The notes: generated by a model not told the origin, from the letters alone. Shown: positions 33,267 to 45,820, counted from the first letter of the stretch. The stretch: DNA of 64,000 nt from Pristionchus mayeri (GCA_036245805.1 BTRK01000006.1:19934365-19998364), one strand, 5' to 3'. Program-made: numbers and translations.

Positions 33267-33358
33267 GAGCAATCGTCTGACTCTCTTCGGTTTCCACGCT
33301 CTCTCATCGGTCAGAGAGACGAGAGAGCGTGAAACTGAAGAGAGTCAGACGATTGCTC
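33267..33358. repeat. 92-bp near-perfect hairpin (GAGA-type)
   Basis: Left arm GAGCAATCGTCTGACTCTCT continues through CACGCTCTCTC; the right arm is its complement, with one mismatch and one bulge, and a loop of about 14 nt. It closely resembles the hairpin at 62018. Could be a precursor-like RNA stem or a tiny mobile element. Confidence 0.85.
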
Positions 33359-34295
33359 TTCTCTCAATACACTCTCCTATTCACAGTGTATGTCTTCTCT
33401 CCTGCCATCTCTTCTTTCTTCTCATATGAATCATCCACTCCTTTCCTTCCTTCTTCTCTTTTTTGGAGTGATGAGCGGGCAACAAAGCTTCATTTCTAGA
33501 TGATTTAGATGAACTGCGGAGAACTCCAAAGAAACTTTTGTGCAAGATTACAGGCAATTTATGACAAATTGCGATGCAATGTGATGCAATAAACGATTTG
33601 CATCCATTTTCCCCGAAATTAGAGACTATAAGTTTATGATGGAGAATGAGGAAGAGGATTACAGTAACTGATGTGAGACTGGCGAGGGGAGATAACGAAA
33701 CGACATGAATAGTGACAGCGATGTAAGTGTGGGAAAATACGAAGGGGGAAGGGGTCCGATCGGGTGCTGCAGAACTGATTTCAGCTTGATGAGCTGATCA
33801 TTAAGTAGACATGACATGCGTGGCAAGATGTCAGAAGGCTCGGCCCTGTCCAGATTGGATATCTGTAATGGGAGAAGTTAGTTCCAGCAATGAGGCATCA
33901 TTGGGCTTGACGAGTGGGAGCGATTACAAACTACAATAAGTATCAAAGTCTATCTGCTCTTCCGGTTGACAGCGGTTCACGGTTTGAAGAAAGAGACGGT
34001 GCGAGGAACCATCGAATCGCTATAGAGTGATCGATAACTAAAGCATGGGACATACAATTAAATTACCAGAGAAAGGGTTGCAGTTAGAGTGGCAAGGGAG
34101 CATGTCAATGACTGAGATCTTCAGGTTAATGACCCGGAATCTCTCACAGGAGGTCTATTTAGTTGCAAAATCGGTTTGTAATGCCATTATTTTGGTATGT
34201 TGAGAATCTTGTTTCCAACTTCTGAGCACATGAGTCGCTTTGCGCACAGAATCGAAAAGACCTCTCAGCATGTATGTGCTTAGAAGTTGAGCTTT

Positions 34296-34570
34296 ATTAT
34301 ATTACCTCCAGAGAGGAATGTACGAGAGGGGCCTCTGGTTGCTTTAGAAAGAAGAGAAGCTGCTCTAGTGATTGCCACATTCCTCGTTGGCTCATCCATA
34401 AATGGATTGTATCTCTTGAGTGTCTTCGTCATGAACTCCTTGCCTTGGATTGAGTCTACTATGGTAATGTTGGCTTAAAGGCAGGGGGTTGGATGTTCCG
34501 TTTTTTTTCCATTGTACATACGGATGCTGGCAATGTCCTTGACATTGACTCCAATTCAGTTATTTAGAGC
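34296..34570 (-). pseudogene. SF1 helicase fragment, copy 2
   Basis: Minus-strand reading gives GVNVKDIASIRMY, NITIVDSIQGKEF (motif V) and MDEPTRNVAITRAASLL (motif VI), clear superfamily 1 helicase signatures of the UPF1/ZNFX1 group. The segment is open across the motifs, but the spacing between motif V and VI is shortened and nothing upstream completes the domain. Better preserved than copy 1. Confidence 0.7.
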
Positions 34571-34616
34571 TGGAACACCTTCTATTCGACTTGTCAAAGC
34601 TGTATATTGACTAGGG

Positions 34617-35430
34617 ATGAAAATTCAAGGATCAGAGGGAGCGCTCCCTCTCGATTCTCCACAGCATGCAAATCGCACATTCCTTGGAGGAGGACGAGAT
34701 AGAGCGGTCATCCTCCTTCAAGGATCGCTATCCTTGAAGGAGAATTATGGGTAAAAAGGTGCTTAACGTTGATCGAAACGTTCGAAATTTTAGAATTTGC
34801 ATAACACCAGTGAGTGCAACGTGATTAGAGCAGTTTAGATTGATTGCTGTTACCTGTCGTTCCCAGACGATTCTGATGAAAGCATGCTTGTTTTATCTAA
34901 TATTGCTCTTTCTGTGTCTCAAATCTGGTATGATGCATCCTGTACCATCGAGTAGACTACATCAGAAGTATTAGGGCTATCTCAGAAATACTAGGGCTAT
35001 CAACATGTAGTCGAAACAATACGGAAGTTAGTCACTTTCCCACTTCATTCCGCTCCTTCCCGTAATTTCTTACTAAAGGAGATGCGATGAGACCTTACAA
35101 TGTATAAAATGTCTTTTCCTAGTACAAAGTGCAATTCAATATGTTTGATTGAGAACCAGCACGAAAGCACGCTAGAATAAGAAACGTCCATTCAAAAGTC
35201 CCATCGGTGACCTCGCGAATATAGGAAATCAAAGTGACCTAATTGCATAGTTCCCGTTATGATTATGTAAATCCTCGAGTTTAATGTATTTTTGTCAACT
35301 CAATGCACTGTTCCTTCCCCCAATCATCCTTCTCTCCGTCCTTGAAGGAGGATCGCAGCTCTCTCCCATCCTCCTCCAAGGAATAATGAGACGATTTGCA
35401 TCAGCAGCCCTCCCTTGTCCCTTGAATCAT
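34617..35430. mobile_element. Inverted-repeat element, about 0.8 kb
   Basis: Left end TTCAAGG..GGGAG, then ATGCAAATCG, TTCCTTGGAGGAGGA and ATCCTCCTTCAAGGA; the same blocks appear inverted at 35335-35430. Arms are about 100 bp and diverged; the unique centre has no ORF. Confidence 0.65.
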
Positions 35431-35435
35431 TGAAT

Positions 35436-36230
35436 TAGTTGCCCACGCCGGCGGCGACCCCCATGAACCCCTATTCATGCTGGGGCGCTTCCCCCCTCGA
35501 TATGAAAGGGGAAGAGCCCGAGCATGTACAGGGGGTCATGGTCCAAAATCGATTGGTAGGTCAATATTAAGTCAAAACTAGGTACCGTACCCAATCGATA
35601 GTACAGTACCCCCATATAACGTATACCACTACCGTAACCCACGATTATCACAAACTAACTTTATTTTTAAAAAAGTCCTGGTACCGTATCCAATCGATTA
35701 TACAGTACCCAACTGACTACCGTAACCAAGTTCCTTGGGTCAGATCCAGTTCCTTGGGTCAAACATTTTTCTAAAAATCCTAAAACGAGCAAAATAATAT
35801 TTTAAATTATCCTTCCGTATCCCTAATTACTGTAGAATCATTATGTAATCGATTTGGGATTTTTAGAAAAATGTTTGACTTTTTTAGAAAAATGTTTGAC
35901 CCAAGGAACTGGATCTGACCCAAAGAACTGGGTTACGGTAGTCAGTAGGGTACTGTAGAATCGATTTGGCACGGTACCAGGACTTTTTAAAAATAAAGTT
36001 AGTTTGCGATAATCGTGGGTTACGGTAGTGGTATACGGTATCTGGGGGTACTGTACTATCGATTGGGTACGGTACCTAGTCTTGACCTAATATTGACCTA
36101 CCAATCGATTTTTGACCATGACCCCCTATACATGCTGGGGCGCTTCCCCCTCATATCGAGGGGGGAAGCGCCCCAGCATGAATAGGGGTTCATGGTCTGA
36201 AAATACCTCGCCGCCAGTGTTGGGCAACTA
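35436..36230. mobile_element. Fold-back element, 795 bp
   Basis: Ends TAGTTGCCCA and TGGGCAACTA; long imperfect arms meet near 35840. Internal repeated blocks include GGTACCGTACCCAATCGAT, CAAGTTCCTTGGGTCA and CATGCTGGGGCGCTTCCCC, the last itself a local hairpin at 36135-36180. No ORF. Confidence 0.8.
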
Positions 36231-36857
36231 TGATTGTCACGCCTAATATTGAATGTGGTTCAAATCATCAATTGATTTTTTGTCGTACTCTCCAAAATAG
36301 CCGGGTCTCTTTCTCTCCCTTATTTCCGCGTCAATAATTGATTCATCGCTGTTTATTCACACAGTCTTTCCTCTCTTTTTCTTTCTTCCGCCATTCATTC
36401 TTCTCCTTGTCTGAATTGTTTTCTACGAAATTCATTCGACGCAAATTCACTGTTCAGTCTTCCATTCTTAGATATGTATACCCATTTTTTTTATTCCACC
36501 TATTGCAGATCATCCGATCTACACTCGGAAGAAAGTGGCGTCTCTCAGGCATCCTCCTCTCATGTCCCCTCTAAAAATTTGAATTTCCTCTAAAGCAAGG
36601 TGATGGAAAGAAGACAACTGGTTAGAATGATAGATAATCAAACAACTAGTGGAATAATAACCATTGTTATGCAAATAAAATATAAGCAATCGAACGACAA
36701 TAATCGAGATACGCTCCTGCAGGCTTGGCAGGAGTAAACCGCATACCGATCGGATGTCATCGTCGCACGACTCATATGCTAGAAAATTACTTTTGGAGAT
36801 AATAAAGCTTCTAATTCACTAATCCGTTTCCGAGTACATTTATTTTGTTCCCATATA

Positions 36858-38150
36858 TCACGGATCTTCTGTAAGATTGCAGGAACCCAAGCGACAGCTA
36901 AAAATTTTGATCTTCGTTTTGTTGCGACAAGTCGGACTAGGCATTGTGAGGGCGAGGAGAAAGTATTTCTACTCAGATTTGCGAAATTTGCATGTTGGAC
37001 GGAGTTATGACCTACAACTTTGGAGAGCCGTATCTCCGTTGGATTTTTTTTCTACAGTGAGCAATTTTTTTCATTCGATGCGCAATGAACTACTCTGTAT
37101 GCTCCTTCTATTACAATACGAGCAAAAGTGCCATCTTCCATGAGTAATTCTCAAAAAACCGTTTTTCATGCATAATATGCAAATTATTTCCTACGTTATC
37201 CACCTACAATACGATTTTTATCTTTGATTCTGATTCTCCATAATCGAATTGAGGTACGTATGCATTTCATTGCTCATAACTCGGGGCTCTTCATACAGCT
37301 ACTCAGTAGGAAGGATCCGGACTTGCAATATTTTTTGAGTTAAATGGATTTCGGGATGTATCATGTTCGACCATCTTTCGGAAGCTCCCAATTAGGTCTA
37401 GAACATTGACTTAGTGGCCCAAATCGTTAAATTTGATAGTTTTTGAGATATTACGCGAAAACACATTCAGAGAAGCTCAAATGTGCCCTCATTGTTTCCA
37501 CCCCATTGTTTCTACTAACTACGATATCTTGCAATATCTCAAAAACTATCACGTTTAACGATTTGGGCCACTAAGTCAATGTTTTAGACCTAATTGAGAG
37601 CTTCCGAAAGATGGTCGAACTTTTGCATACGCTTACGGCATCATACATTCCGAAATCCATTTAACTCAAAAAAATATTGCAAGTCCGGATAATTCCTACT
37701 GAGTAGCTGTATGAAGAGCCCTTAGTTATGAGCAACGAAATGCATACGTACATCAATTCGATTATGGAGAATCAGAATCAAAGATAAAAATCGTATTGTA
37801 GGTGGGTAACGTAGGAAATAATTTGCATATTATGCATGAAAAACGGTTTTTTGAGAATTACTCATGGAAGATGGCACTTTTGCTCGTATTGTAGTAGAAG
37901 GAGCATACAGAGTAGTTCATCGAATGAAAAAAATTGCTCACTGTAGGTCAAAATCCAACGGAGATACGGCTCTCCAAAGTTGTAGGTCATAACTCCGTCC
38001 AACATGCAAATTTCGCAAATCTGAGTGGAAAAACTTTCTCCTCGCCCTCATAATGCCTATTCCGACTTGTCTCAACAAAATCACGACATTTTGTTTTTAA
38101 ACTGTCGCAAAAGGTTCCCATTTTCCTACATTTTTACAGGAGATCCGTGA
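36858..38150. mobile_element. 1.29-kb fold-back element, TA target
   Basis: Ends TCACGGATCT(T/C)CTGTAA and complement, flanked by TA on both sides. Arms of about 600 bp are close inverted copies with the centre near 37500 (AACGATTTGGGCCACTAAGT mirrored). Same size class and target as the element at 21740-23066 but no shared ends. No ORF of substance. Confidence 0.85.
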
Positions 38151-38867
38151 TATCCAAAGTACGGAGTGTGATTCAGTGCACTTTAGATGAAACAGGCCTC
38201 ACAGTTAATATTTTTTTCGAAATATCTTTTAGAATGCAAACATGTCACATGAATCAAGCCAACGATTTATCGCATACAGATAGACATTGTTCGCTCCACC
38301 GCACAGAACCGAATAGTTCTGCAAATGTGAATAATGTTTAAGCTTTTAGATTATATCTTTGTAGCCAATTGGGAGTCTATTAGAGTGGAACCATTGGCAC
38401 AGCCAGTATTTCGCTTTGCTCGCAAATGAATTCATCACATTTACGTTTTCCGAATGTTTTGCTTGGTACATAGATCTTATTCTCTATCAGTTCGGATTCT
38501 TCGTTACACTTTTTCTTCCTTGCTGCAGATCTTTCTCTATCGGCAACAGTTGCGGCAATTAATAACGGCTTCTATCCCTGTCCCCCAGCCCGAGATTGCG
38601 ACAACTGTCTCGGAAGGAGTGAAGCTGCACTTGCTTTCCCACTCTTCGGATTCTCTTCAGCGAGGATAGAGAAAGTTCTCCCTCTCAGCAGCAAAAACTT
38701 TTTTTTCGTTTCCACATGCTGATTTCATCCCCAACCCTCCGCACGTTCTCAGTTTATCATCATTGGTTCAATCAATGTGGCTCCCACTGCTTTACAGATA
38801 CGTATTTGACAGTCATTAATCAATCGTTAAAGGTTTAGTCTACAACCACCATCATATTCTTGCAGCC
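38151..38867. other. Gene-free stretch upstream of the 212-aa gene
   Basis: Contains pyrimidine-rich stretches and short ORFs with no domain. The last 50 bp before 38868 end TATTCTTGCAGCC, an acceptor-like sequence just before the ATG that could mark trans-splicing. Confidence 0.4.
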
Positions 38868-40272
38868 ATGAGCCTCCTCGTGGTTCTGCAGTTCACTTCA
38901 CTCGCATTCTCTTCTGCTGCTTCCATATCCTCGGGTCCTCCCGACGACCACACCCTCGCCGCTCGTCAATTCTACGGAGAGACGATGGAGATGTACCATT
39001 CGGAGAACTACACCGGACGTGAGTTAGTCCTGGTATTTTGTCAATTTCTGATCCTTTTCCACGGGTTTCTCCGATTTTTGAGAGAACCAAGAGAACGCAA
39101 ATATTGTTCAAACAAAATAATTTTAAATGTTTTGTAAAGCCATAACTCCACGTTCAGACAAATTTGCAGTGTTCGACGTGGTATTCGACAAGGTGAATCA
39201 CTTCTTCCCGGGATACATGACACACAAGCAAGTGATGCTGGCCAGATCGAGATTCGTGAACTCCGTCAAAACTGAAGAGGTTCGGTTTTATATTTTATTT
39301 TAACACTTACAAGTGTATTAGTAATTATGATTTGTATGACTTTAAAACGTGGTTGATCTTAAATCACATTGCAATAGCGTTATACTGAACTATGAATCAA
39401 TTCCCTGCTCTTGTTTTATCCATGCAATAATTTGTCAATGAAAACTCGCTCGCAGGATATTCTCAATTTCGAGCTTTCGAATGCGACTCAGAAGCACATT
39501 AGGGAGGAATTCAAAAAGAGGTCAATTTTACGCTTTTGCCCTGTTACACGGGTTCATGCTTTTTGCACGCGGCGACGAGATGCGCTAACAACAGGCAATT
39601 ATTTGTTAATCGAGATTTATTAAATTGTTCCGCACAATATTATGAAAAACTTGTGGAAACTCTTAATTTCGTTCAATCAATTGTTTTCAGAAAGGCCCTT
39701 CTGACTGATGAGGCCATCCAATTCTTGGAGGAGGTACATTTTCACTTTAGGAGTGTCATGTCTTTCAAAAAATTATTGTCCAAAACAATAAATCATTATC
39801 AATACGTCACCTAAACTAGAATCTCAATGGAACACTGATTGAGTAATTTAATGCAACACATTTTCAGAGCGATCAGTATATGCTTAGAAAAGTCGCCAGA
39901 ATTTCCAAAATTGTGAGTCATGGGGATTATTCGCATATCTGACTTTTTGAAATGAATTGAGCAATTGTGTCAAAATATTTACTCATTCATTTTCGACTTA
40001 CTTTTCGTTTATTTGTTTAACATTTAGTTCTCGCTCCCCATTTTCAGTTCGAGGATTTCCATGCAGTGGTTGATGCTCAGAGCCCGTCTGTGAAGTCTTC
40101 TCTGATCGCCAATTTCCCAATCTTCGGGAAGTTGGATGAGGTCTTTGCTCTGGTGAAAGAATTCGAGAACATTCTGATCCACTCCCTTCTCGTCTGCCGA
40201 TCTCTGCCTGGATTCAGCTATTGCGAGAAGCTATTCAAGAACGACGATCTCAAGGCCATCGGGTCATTGTAG
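38868..40272 (+). CDS. Secreted 212-aa protein of unknown function
   Basis: Six exons, 38868-39018, 39170-39279, 39456-39520, 39691-39733, 39868-39912, 40048-40272; all phases agree. Signal peptide MSLLVVLQFTSLAFSSAAS is followed by a mostly helical protein: FDVVFDKVNHFFPGYMTHKQ, ILNFELSNATQKHIREEFKK, KALLTDEAIQFLEE, QYMLRKVARISKI, then FEDFHAVVDAQSPSVKSSLI and VKEFENILIHSLLVCRSLPG. Two cysteines near the C-terminus (LLVCRS, FSYCEK) may pair. No motif I can name; it looks like a helical nematode secreted protein. The acceptor-like TTGCAG right before the ATG fits a spliced leader site. Confidence 0.8.
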
Positions 40273-40951
40273 AACCTGTCGCTACGATCAATGAATCGAA
40301 GGTCGGTCCATAAAAATTAAGTGTGATGTTTATCTTTCTTGCCACTTTTTTGTTTTGTTTTTTGTAGTCCATGTTTTTGTTGTACGTGCAAAAAATAAGA
40401 GTTCTGCCGGGATCGAGAGAATATTTTATCAAAACAACATTCGCACACAGAGATGGTAACTAACAGATCCATAGTCCTCTATAGTCCGAGTAGTGCCTCA
40501 ATTCACTTTTTTCACTTGAGCTCTCCTCAATCGGGCATAGTGAGATAGAGGGCGAAATTTAAAATGCAACGGTTCGAACCACACTGATAGAGTAACTCCT
40601 ATTTGGATGGGGATGAATAATGCATAGTGCATACAATTGAGAGAGTCGTAAACTAATTCCACCTGGGAGCACACTAATTCCACATAGCCGATTCGAACGA
40701 GAGGCGGAGATGAGGAAGAAGAGGAATGCTAGATAAATTCAGCAAGCAGCAAAAAAAATTACAACCGAGTAAAATTGTACGTGCGACAATCGTGTGTACT
40801 ATTTAGGAGAGAGGGAGGGAGATCTGATTGCAAACGCATACTAAGAACACGCGTAGACTTCGTGAGAGAGGATGGTGAGGTGGGAGTGAGCTGAGGTAGG
40901 ATGCTAGGTGGGGATGTACGTGCATGATATGCACTGATGTAGGTGCCTCGA

Positions 40952-41819
40952 TTAGAAGGGGTCATCATTGCACCTGGTGCCGACGCAGCAGCACCATTTC
41001 GTGCTTCCCTGGTTCTTCCTGGAGATGCAGGTGACCCTGCTGCACAGACGTACCTTGTCCTGCAAGAGTCTTCATCTTATTGTCGAGAATAACCGATTGA
41101 CCACATTCTTTATTCGAAGCACCTTGTCGGTCAATCGATAGAACATGGGTAAAGATAAACAGTATCTTTCGTGGCAAAAATATTTTTCCTGATGAAGAAT
41201 AATGAAATTATCTAGTGAAAAGCCCACGGGGATGTCACTGTGAAAGAAAAAATAAGGTCCACCCCCTCAGTCCGTTCTCGATTTCTTGACTCGCCTCATT
41301 TTCAATGTAGCAACTCTGCTCCCTCCAGTCCTCATTGCTATTCCAGTTGGAGAAGCAACCCGGTAAGTGCTAAAAATAGCCAATTTTCGACTTTTTTTGC
41401 GATTATATGCTTCAAAAAAACTCAATTCAAAAAGCAGAGTGATTATTTAACAGAGCAGTAAACCACCATGTTTCTCTTCTCTTCATCGTTCACCGGTCAA
41501 AGAGCGCAAAAGAACTTGAATAGAATAGAGAGTCGAATAGAATAGACTTTCAGAATATATGAAAAAATGTCGCTTACTCCTTCCGTTGTTGCTCTGCATT
41601 TCTTGTAGGCTCTCGTTCTATTTCTTCCCCTGTCTACGCATTCTGTCACGAGGACTCCGTCCTCGACGGTGAGAAGGCCGCGCGCCCTGTAGAGCATACG
41701 GTAAAGGTACGGTAGGGGAGCGCAATGGGTCAAAGAACTCACACGTATCTGTCACCGAGTTCTCCCGAGAGTGCGAGGGAAGAGAGGGAAGCGAGAATGA
41801 GGAGGATCAGTGCGTTCAT
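40952..41819 (-). CDS. Secreted Cys-rich protein, 97 aa (three-finger-like end)
   Basis: Exons 41743-41819, 41578-41686, 40952-41059; phases agree exactly. Signal peptide MNALILLILASLSSLALS, mature part with eight Cys: TECVDRG, YKKCRA, VRLCSRVTC, KWCCCVGTRCNDDPF. The end CC-x4-CN is the signature of Ly6/three-finger and nematode ET-module proteins, and the cysteine count suits that fold, but the N-terminal part is short and I cannot place all disulfides. Likely extracellular, partner unknown. Donors and acceptors are canonical (intron 1 56 nt, intron 2 518 nt). Confidence 0.8.
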
Positions 41820-42475
41820 CTCGAGCGAAGGACGAGAAGAAGTACGGACACGGGACAGTCGAAGAATCCCAGATGGAAGTAATGGATGGGAGGCTGAAAC
41901 GTGGAAGGGGAGAGACGAATGCTGGGGTTCCGAGAAAAGGGAGAGAAGGGAACGAGAAACTATGCTCCTGCCGTCTGGTCCCTCTCCAAGACTCGCGATC
42001 TCTATCCACCTCTACTTTGTTGCGACGTAAGCAGTTGGCTATGCAGAGGGAGAAGGGAGAGCCATGCTGACCACCCTCTCTCTTCTGCCTGTTCTCTCCC
42101 CTCTCTCTCTCTCCCTCTCCCATCTCTCTTGCTGCCTGCGTCCGGGAGAGCGGCGACTCTCTATCTTTGTTTGTTTGATGCAAGGGACGGAGAACATTCT
42201 GGAATACTTTGAAATTCGACTTTCGAAATCTTGTACACATCCCATTATGCTGGGACTCCAACTTATCCCGTTCGCTCCTTCTTCACAGTATTAGCATAAA
42301 ATGTGCACTCGAGTATGGAACAGATCAAGGAGCGGCGTGAAAAGGGCCCGTAGTGTATCTATAGGCTCAACGTCAGTTTCGGTATCCATGCCCAAGTCTC
42401 GGATCGGGGTCCCAAAAAGGTATAACCTTGGGGCCAAGGTACCGCTGTCCCATAAGTGGATTAGTTGGCTACATA
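41820..42475. other. Purine/pyrimidine-rich stretch, no gene
   Basis: Upstream region of the small secreted protein. Long overlapping ORFs occur on both strands because of GAGAGGGA/CTCTCC runs near 42060-42130; none has a domain or splice support. Confidence 0.45.
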
Positions 42476-43382
42476 TTAGGTTGTTGCAAAAGTCTTGCGG
42501 TTTTTTGTGTCCGTACTTTGAACTATCATAATTCTTTTGTCACAAATCACAATGACTAACAGACATAGCAGTGTTTAGAGGTATGCTTGTACTTTACATG
42601 CATACATTTCAATCAATCCGATATCGCGATCAACGCAATAAATTATGATGAACACAACTGCAATTGATTCTCAAAATTTTGAATTAAATGTATTTTACTG
42701 GATATTTGCTCGCAAAATTCACGAAACCTACCCATACTAATGTATGGGAAGTATAACGTATACCCTTTCAGAAAATACGTTTCAACTGTGTCTCGATTAA
42801 GATTGGACCGAATTACATGATATTGAAAATATGCTGTCGATTCTGGTTACATGAAACTTGTTCAGATTTTTTGCACCGAAGACCAATGACATAGGCTCCA
42901 CTATGAGTGCGCTATATTCACCCACCAAGAGGCTATATTCTCATAAAAAAATATTGGCGCCTGCATCTATCTCTTTTAAGAAAATTTGAATTTCTCATTT
43001 TTCAAAAATATGCAAAATCAACATACAAAATGCAATATGTAGTGATTTACTGATCAATGCATTTCTCAAAAGGATGTAACTTCCAGCATCCAGGAGAAAA
43101 ATTCTGTATAGGGTAAAGATGGGAGCTTCATATAACCACCAGGATTTGAGCATTCATGCTTCAGAGGAAACAGAATGTTGAGAAATGTGTCGTTTTCGAT
43201 GGATAAATTTTCGCGATTTTAACATTGTCCTGTTCTTGCCTCCCCGATTGGGCAATGCTGATAGGGCGCGCATATGAAAGAGTATACAAATCCTCATTAG
43301 TAATAAATATTCGGAAGTTCAAACTGAAAGTAAGATGGAAGGCAAAATATCAAAAAACCGCAAGACTTTTGCAACAACCTAA
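42476..43382. mobile_element. mariner-type non-autonomous element, 907 bp
   Basis: Terminal inverted repeats TTAGGTTGTTGCAAAAGTCT.. (about 33 bp, perfect over most of the length) with TA duplicated at 42474-42475 and 43383-43384. TTAGGTTG is the classic mariner end. No intact transposase; the inside is AT-rich with scattered stops. Confidence 0.88.
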
Positions 43383-43384
43383 TA

Positions 43385-44566
43385 GTTGGCCCATCAAAGG
43401 CTTCAGACGTCATTTATATGCTACGCCTCTCCCATCGCATGCTACCCACTAGAGTTGGCAATTCGAGACGGAGTAGTGAGACCGTCCTTCCTCGGATTGC
43501 AAAATTAGGACTTGGGACCGGGCAATTGAACCAGAGCCCGTTTATCATTGAAAGAAGGCAGCGCATGTTCTTTTCACGTTCCTCTGGTTCTTGAGTGATG
43601 TCTTGCGAAGAAAAGGGAAGAGTAGGAGATGTGTGATGGGCAGGCAAGGGAGGGATGAGGAGCAAGGGACCAAGGAGTAAATAGAGCAGAGGTTAGAAAT
43701 CGTTTGGCGATTTGAAACGGTTTCTCCTTTTTCTCTGTCAGTCTCATTGTGGAATCTTGGAGGCCAGTGATGGGACCCTGGTTCCCATCACAGGCTTCCA
43801 TGGCACCACAATGAGTTTGGCATGTGACCAGGAGAGCCTGTTTTGGGACCTGGATAGCGAAATGACGTACTATGTTTCAATATGAGAAGTGAAGTTTGGC
43901 ATGTGTCAAATGGCCGAATGCTTATTCCGAATCACAATGGAAACAAACAGAAAAATATTGAAGATTTGAAGCAATTTGCAACTTGTGGAATAAGATTATC
44001 GCTGCTGATGTGAGCATCACGCTCATAAATTGAAACTGCTTTACAACCCATTGTTTATCTTATCTTATATTGGTTTATCTTGATTTATCTTATCTTGATA
44101 TTTTTAATCAACCTACACTGATACAGAAAGATGACATTTTGAACGTTGATTGGTCACTCGTCGCAAAGTTTTCTTTCAAGTTTGCTTGCACATTGCCATC
44201 AGTATGACTCATCAGTAGTAGCACATGTTGTGAGTTGCACAATGGGCCACAGTTGCTTGCTAGACCAGGAGGGAGAGTGAAACGATGCCAGAGGCACTTC
44301 TTTCTTTTTGAAGTTTCCGATCCGCAGAACGGAAACATCCGCTGTTAAATAGATTGTACAGGCTCTCTGAATCATTCAGATCATTTCATACCATTTCTTA
44401 TGTTACACTCTTCTCACTATCCGTTCTCTCTTCTCTTCCTTCTCTCTTCTCTTTCAAATCATGGTCGAGCTTCCATTTAGTAATTACGAATTTTCGTCAT
44501 CCCATTTCCCCTTTTTCGACATCCCAATTCGTGCCTAAATTCTACCATCCCCCATTACAGTATCAT
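43385..44566. other. Gene-free stretch upstream of paralog 2
   Basis: Short ORFs only. A TTATCT repeat cluster lies near 44050-44100. The last 200 bp are pyrimidine-rich (TTCTCTTCTCTTCC) and probably hold the promoter of paralog 2; an ATTACAG acceptor-like site lies a few bases before the ATG. Confidence 0.4.
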
Positions 44567-45088
44567 ATGTCTCGTCTCTCGATCGTCACTATTCTCTCAA
44601 TTGTCGCCTTCGTCTCAGCCGATTATAACGTGATCGAGGGAATTCTCAAGTTGCAGCCATTCATTCTCAAGTGAGTTGAGAGAAAAGCATTTCAATACTC
44701 TTCACAATGAAATAGATAATTTAGTCACTTGAACATCTTTCTTACTCAGGTCATCCCAACACTGTCCTGTTCCGCTCATCGGGCATGCCTGCCCGAAGGG
44801 AGACGAACTCACCTACTTCAAGTGCTGTGGTGAACTCAACAAGGATTGCTGTGAGACATTCCAGGTACGGTAACAGAGAAGGAGTACGGTAATTCAGATG
44901 GTAACACATTAGTAAAGTTTCGGACAGAGAGCTGTAATGATCACCTTTCTGCTACATGTGAACTAAATCTTGGATGTCTGCATCTTGTCAGTTCCCGATT
45001 GCAGGATTGGGTGTTCGTGCTCTTCGCTTTCTTCCTCGTTCTCTTCCTGATCGCTTTCTGCATATGCTGCGTTCGCTGCCTCTTCTAG
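44567..45088 (+). CDS. Small Cys-rich single-TM protein, paralog 2
   Basis: Exons 44567-44670, 44750-44864, 45005-45088, 100 aa. Signal peptide MSRLSIVTILSIVAFVSA; ectodomain LKLQPFILK, CPVPLIGHACPKGDELTYFK, CCGELNKDCCETFQ; TM helix FVLFAFFLVLFLIAF; tail CICCVRCLF. Exon lengths 104 and 115 are identical in paralogs 3 and 4. Six ectodomain cysteines probably form disulfides; the tail cysteines may be palmitoylated (inference). Function unknown. Confidence 0.88.
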
Positions 45089-45753
45089 CTCGACTACCGT
45101 ATCTCATTCGTTCCAAATGAGACCCGATTTTTTGACTGACTTGAATTGTATTGTTTCTCTTTGTTTTTCTGTTTCGATTATTTTGTTCATCCATCTAGTG
45201 GAGTTCAAGAAGCGCAAGCGAACAATACTATTTATTCCCTTTGTCCAGATTCTCGATAAATACAGATATTATGAAATCCTTGTTCCTTATCGATCTACCT
45301 GAATTTTTTTCTTGCTTTGTTTCAAGTTCCTTTGATAGGTATATTTAACACGAGAATGTACATAGCTAACTCGACACAGTCACTTCTCTCACTTGAACAA
45401 TACGCCCCGAAGAGAACAAGGGTCTTACCTTATAAAATTTGTCTCATACTGTTGCAATTTTTGAGACAGCTGAAAAAGACGAGGTAAAATAGTCTTTTAC
45501 ATGGAAGTGCGAGCATGAGATCTACTCGCTCGGGATGGTGACAGTATCTGCTTGTACCTGAATTAATAAATTGGACATTTATCGTAGTTAGACTTCTAAT
45601 TTCGCACCATTGGCTGGATAATCAACATGATAGCTCATTCCCATCGAACTGTGAACGACACTGTTCTTCGAACTAGAACCTTCACCGTAAGGAATTTCTC
45701 CAGATACCTAGAGCTTTCACTGTTCTTCGAAATTGACAACACCGTGATTCAGT

Positions 45754-45754
<1 letters not shown>

Positions 45755-45820
<66 letters not shown>
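45755..45820 (+). repeat. (CT)33 microsatellite
   Basis: Uninterrupted CT dinucleotides, 66 bp, followed directly by the CAGTGGGCAACATCACAGGA block that is also found upstream of paralog 4. Likely polymorphic. Confidence 0.97.

Noticed and set aside
41752..42261. 169-codon minus-strand ORF
   Set aside because: It overlaps the true first exon of the small secreted protein in another frame and is built from GAGAGGGA repeats.
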